From the NCBI GenBank assembly GCA_002365735.1, contig DEZY01000116.1:1-17052 (forward strand): a DNA stretch of 17,052 nucleotides. Direction: 5' to 3'. Position numbers and translations under genes: made by a program. Source of the DNA: Actinobacteria bacterium UBA3120. Its GTDB lineage: Bacteria; Actinomycetota; Actinomycetes; S36-B12. The notes beneath the pieces are model-generated. The model saw nothing but the letters and a program-made list of their open reading frames with translations, was not told the DNA's origin and did not search any database. Numbering within the stretch: position 1 is the stretch's first letter; every line of letters starts with the position of its first letter. Below, piece after piece: positions 15,214-17,052 of the stretch.

Positions 15214-16251
15214 GTGGATATTGATGTCAGTGCGCTGAAGGCGCTTGTGAGGGAACGTAATCTTTCCCTGGATCTCTTGGTTGAAACCATCGAGGCCGCA
15301 TTACTCGTTGCTTATCAACGCACCCCGGGTTCATGTGAAAAGTCGCGCGTTGAGCTCGACCGCAAGAGTGGGCACGTGACCGTGTGGGCCCAGCAGGCGC
15401 TCACTTCACCAGAATCAATTGCTGCGGGTGAAGTTGCAACTTTTAGCCCAGAGTTCGATGACACCCCCGACGGTTTTGGCCGCGTGGCCGCAAGTACAGC
15501 CCGGCAAGTCTTACTGGGCCGGCTGCGTGAGGCCGAGGGGGATGCAACCCTGATCGAGTTCACCGGCCGCGAGGGTGACTTAGTTTCCGGAGTGATTCAG
15601 CAGGGTACAAACCCGCGCATGGTAAGAGTGGATATCGGAAAAATTGAAGCGAACCTGCCACCTGAAGAACAGGCGACAGGGGAGAGCTATCCACACGGAG
15701 CGCGCATTAAGTGCCTGGTAACGGGTGTACGCAAAGGATTCAAAGGCCCCGTAGTGACTGTCTCGCGCAGTCACCCCGAACTTGTTCGCAAGCTCTTCGC
15801 ATTGGAGGTTCCTGAGATCGCCGACGGAACCGTAGAAATCATGGCGATCGCACGCGAGGCGGGGCATCGCTCCAAGATCGCTGTTCGGTCGCATAAAGCA
15901 GAGGTCAATGCAAAAGGTTCCTGCATCGGCCCACAAGGGCAACGCGTTCGTCAAATTATGAGCGAGTTGGGCGGAGAGAAGATTGACATTGTCGATCACA
16001 GTGACGATTCGGCTGAGATGATTGCCCAGGCCCTATCTCCGGCGAAAGTCACTTCAGTGACGATCATTGATCCCGAACTTAAAAGCGCACGCGTACTGGT
16101 ACCGGAGTATCAGCTCTCTTTGGCCATTGGGCGCGAGGGGCAAAATGCTCGTTTGGCAGCTCGGTTGACCGGATGGAGAATTGATATTCGTAGCGACTCG
16201 GCACCCGCTCAAGCGCCCGAACCCGAGCCAGCACCGGCTTCCGGGTCTTAG
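15214..16251 (+). CDS. nusA: Transcription elongation/termination factor NusA
   Basis: RNA-polymerase-binding factor that controls pausing, termination and antitermination. The 345-residue layout is an N-terminal polymerase-binding domain (about 1-105), an S1 domain (about 118-186, beginning GDLVSGVIQQG), KH1 with its GPQG loop (239-242) and KH2 with its GREG loop (306-309). It ends in a short Pro/Glu/Ala-rich tail (PAQAPEPEPAPA) and lacks the acidic repeats of E. coli NusA, as is normal for actinobacteria. The start is GTG 15214, 2 nt after rimP, with GAGGAG (15203-15208) 5 nt upstream. It lies in the rimP-nusA-ylxR-infB operon. Confidence 0.96.
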   Translation: MDIDVSALKALVRERNLSLDLLVETIEAALLVAYQRTPGSCEKSRVELDRKSGHVTVWAQQALTSPESIAAGEVATFSPEFDDTPDGFGRVAASTARQVLLGRLREAEGDATLIEFTGREGDLVSGVIQQGTNPRMVRVDIGKIEANLPPEEQATGESYPHGARIKCLVTGVRKGFKGPVVTVSRSHPELVRKLFALEVPEIADGTVEIMAIAREAGHRSKIAVRSHKAEVNAKGSCIGPQGQRVRQIMSELGGEKIDIVDHSDDSAEMIAQALSPAKVTSVTIIDPELKSARVLVPEYQLSLAIGREGQNARLAARLTGWRIDIRSDSAPAQAPEPEPAPASGS

Positions 16252-16280
16252 TCCAGCGTTAACCCCTTCGGTCACCGGAT

Positions 16281-16553
16281 ATGCCACAACCAGAGCGAAC
16301 CTGTATTGGTTGCCGCATTCGGGATACTAAATCTGCGCTGACCCGCGTCGTGTGGCAGCCTGAGCTCGCCGCTGTCAGCCTAGATGAAAAACAGTCGCTC
16401 CCCGGTCGCGGAGCCTATGTACACCTGTTGCTTCCTTGCCTGGAAAAAGGTCAACGACGGGTCCGCGGGGCACTCCGGATCCCCGGCACGGTAGATTGGC
16501 GCACTGTTAGTGAACCGTGGGCTTCATTGCGGACGCTTGCGAAATTAGATTAG
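16281..16553 (+). CDS. ylxR: YlxR family RNA-binding protein (RnpM-like)
   Basis: Small basic protein of 90 residues in its usual place between nusA and infB. It has the family start RTCIGCR (6-12, C8 and C11) and the central PGRGAYVH (41-48) motif, followed by C53 and a basic segment (KGQRRVRGALR). In Bacillus subtilis the family member modulates RNase P; the actinobacterial role is less clear. ATG 16281 is the only sensible start near the motif, but no SD precedes it and the nusA gap is 29 nt, so translation may rely on coupling or a weak start. The C-terminal ~20 residues after TVDW are not conserved features I recognise. Confidence 0.92.
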   Translation: MPQPERTCIGCRIRDTKSALTRVVWQPELAAVSLDEKQSLPGRGAYVHLLLPCLEKGQRRVRGALRIPGTVDWRTVSEPWASLRTLAKLD

Positions 16554-16571
16554 GCACAATTGAGCGCCACG

Positions 16572-16608
16572 TACGGGTTCGATTTGGCCGTAATTTTTCG
16601 TAAACGGC
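16572..16608 (+). promoter_or_regulatory. Two overlapping, mutually exclusive hairpins with a T run in the infB leader
   Basis: TACGG (16572-16576) can pair with CCGTA (16588-16592), and this hairpin is followed directly by ATTTTTC (16593-16599), like a weak terminator. The same segment can pair the other way: GCCGT (16587-16591) with ACGGC (16604-16608), placing the T run in the loop. Stems are only 5 bp. The layout resembles an attenuator, located 18 nt after the ylxR stop, but chance cannot be excluded. Confidence 0.3.
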
Positions 16609-16666
16609 GAGAATTTCACGGTGAGAGACCAAGACCAGACCAATCAAGTCATAAAAGAGGTTGACC

Positions 16667-16696
16667 GTGAACACAAAGATGAGCGCTTCTCAATGA
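16667..16696 (+). CDS. Possible 9-residue leader peptide upstream of infB
   Basis: GTG at 16667 opens MNTKMSASQ and stops at TGA 16694-16696. AGAGG (16656-16660) within AAAAGAGG is 6 nt upstream, one of the better SDs in the window. The stop overlaps the ATG of a 5-codon ORF (16693-16710), whose stop overlaps another (16707-16724), and that one overlaps a 7-codon ORF (16721-16744), always as ATGA. A longer reading, a 29-codon GTG ORF at 16621-16710, covers the same DNA in the frame of the second micro-ORF but has a weaker SD. I recognise no homologue. It may be a translated leader, one real small protein, or coincidence. Confidence 0.3.
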   Translation: MNTKMSASQ

Positions 16697-16745
16697 AGGC
16701 CTTCGCATGAGCGTGTCCGCATGAAAATGCTAGGCGCCCAGTAAC

Positions 16746-16769
16746 GGTCCGGTAAGCAAAGCCCGGACC
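16746..16769 (+). promoter_or_regulatory. Perfect hairpin just before the infB ribosome binding site
   Basis: GGTCCGG (16746-16752) and CCGGACC (16763-16769) form a perfect 7-bp GC-rich stem with a 10-nt loop. It ends 5 nt before AGGAG (16775-16779). There is no T run, so it is not an intrinsic terminator. It might stabilise the message, stop micro-ORF ribosomes, or serve as a protein-binding site for infB control. Confidence 0.45.
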
Positions 16770-16783
16770 AAGACAGGAGAGTT

Positions 16784-17052
16784 GTGTCAAAAGTTCGGGT
16801 ATATGAACTCGCTAGAGAGCTTGGTATGGACAGCAAGACTGTTCTCGCCAAACTACAAGACATGGGCGAGTTTGTTCGTTCTGCGTCGTCAACCGTTGAA
16901 GCGCCCGTAGCCCGCCGGCTCAAAGAGGCATTACCCCCAGTTCCTCCTGGTGAAGAAAAGCCCGCAAAAAAGGTGGCCAAAAAGGCAGTTAAGAAAGCCG
17001 CTGCCCCCTCGCTGGCAACCGAACCTGTGACAGAACCGGTGACAGAACCGGT
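16784..17052 (+). CDS. infB: Translation initiation factor IF-2 (N-terminal part, runs off the window)
   Basis: GTPase that brings initiator tRNA to the ribosome; only the first ~89 residues are present. The start is GTG 16784 with AGGAG (16775-16779) 4 nt upstream. The N-terminal IF2_N domain is clear: [20 protein letters not shown] followed by [18 protein letters not shown]. Then comes the low-complexity linker usual in actinobacterial IF-2: a Lys/Ala stretch ([14 protein letters not shown]) and a repeated TEPV tetrapeptide that continues past the edge. The G domain is outside the window. It closes the rimP-nusA-ylxR-infB operon but is separated from ylxR by an unusually long 230-nt leader, suggesting its own control. 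Confidence 0.95.
   Translation, partial: MSKVRVYELARELGMDSKTVLAKLQDMGEFVRSASSTVEAPVARRLKEALPPVPPGEEKPAKKVAKKAVKKAAAPSLATEPVTEPVTEP
17018..17052. repeat. 12-bp tandem repeat encoding TEPV units in infB
   Basis: Units start at 17018, 17030 and 17042 (last one cut by the window edge). Copies two and three are identical as far as visible (ACAGAACCGGT); the first differs at two positions. Each encodes Thr-Glu-Pro-Val in the IF-2 linker. Near-identity at the DNA level suggests recent slippage expansion. Confidence 0.75.

Noticed and set aside
1..17052. Mobile elements, CRISPR arrays, tRNA or rRNA genes
   Set aside because: No transposase-like motifs, regularly spaced repeats, or tRNA/rRNA-like sequences were seen; gaps are mostly under 120 nt and the largest is 230 nt.

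Overview
The window is about 17 kb of a bacterial chromosome, most likely from an actinobacterium (Actinomycetota) of moderate GC content, roughly 50-55% by eye. The main evidence is gene order: dxr - rip metalloprotease - ispG - DUF4081-type GNAT - proS - rimP - nusA - ylxR - infB is the arrangement I know from Mycobacterium and relatives (Rv2870c to Rv2867c and onward). Many genes also start with GTG. Moderate GC, tight spacing and a polyamine uptake/breakdown block would suit a streamlined planktonic actinobacterium, but I cannot name a genus. I saw no rRNA, tRNA, mobile element or CRISPR array.

Left part (1-7298): a polyamine/guanidino-compound module. The 3' end of a PotD-like binding protein is followed by potA, potB and potC, then an FAD amine oxidase of the DAO/PuuB type and an agmatinase-family ureohydrolase. 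A convergent gabT-type aminotransferase closes the block. Together they would import polyamines or agmatine, oxidise or hydrolyse them, and pass 4-aminobutyrate (GABA) to succinate semialdehyde. A terminator-like hairpin separates potD from potA. A promoter-like sequence overlapping the end of potC could drive the two catabolic genes separately.

Middle part (7392-12055): dxr, the site-2 protease rip/rseP, ispG and a GNAT acetyltransferase, all on the plus strand. Two of these are enzymes of the MEP isoprenoid pathway. dxr and ispG both lack a Shine-Dalgarno sequence (SD), and each has a -10-like hexamer exactly 6 nt before its GTG, which points to leaderless transcripts.

Right part (12155-17052): a translation/transcription cluster made of proS, an overlapping TSUP-family membrane transporter, rimP, nusA, ylxR and the start of infB. 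The longest gene-free stretch is the 230-nt ylxR-infB interval (16554-16783), and it is the least ordinary sequence here. It holds two mutually exclusive short hairpins next to a T run, a 9-codon ORF with a good SD that leads into a chain of micro-ORFs joined by ATGA overlaps, and a perfect 7-bp hairpin just before the infB SD. No intergenic stretch exceeds 300 bases.

Overall most of the window is conserved, recognisable biology. I did not find a clearly new multi-gene system; the infB leader and the paired leaderless MEP genes are the best candidates for something undescribed.
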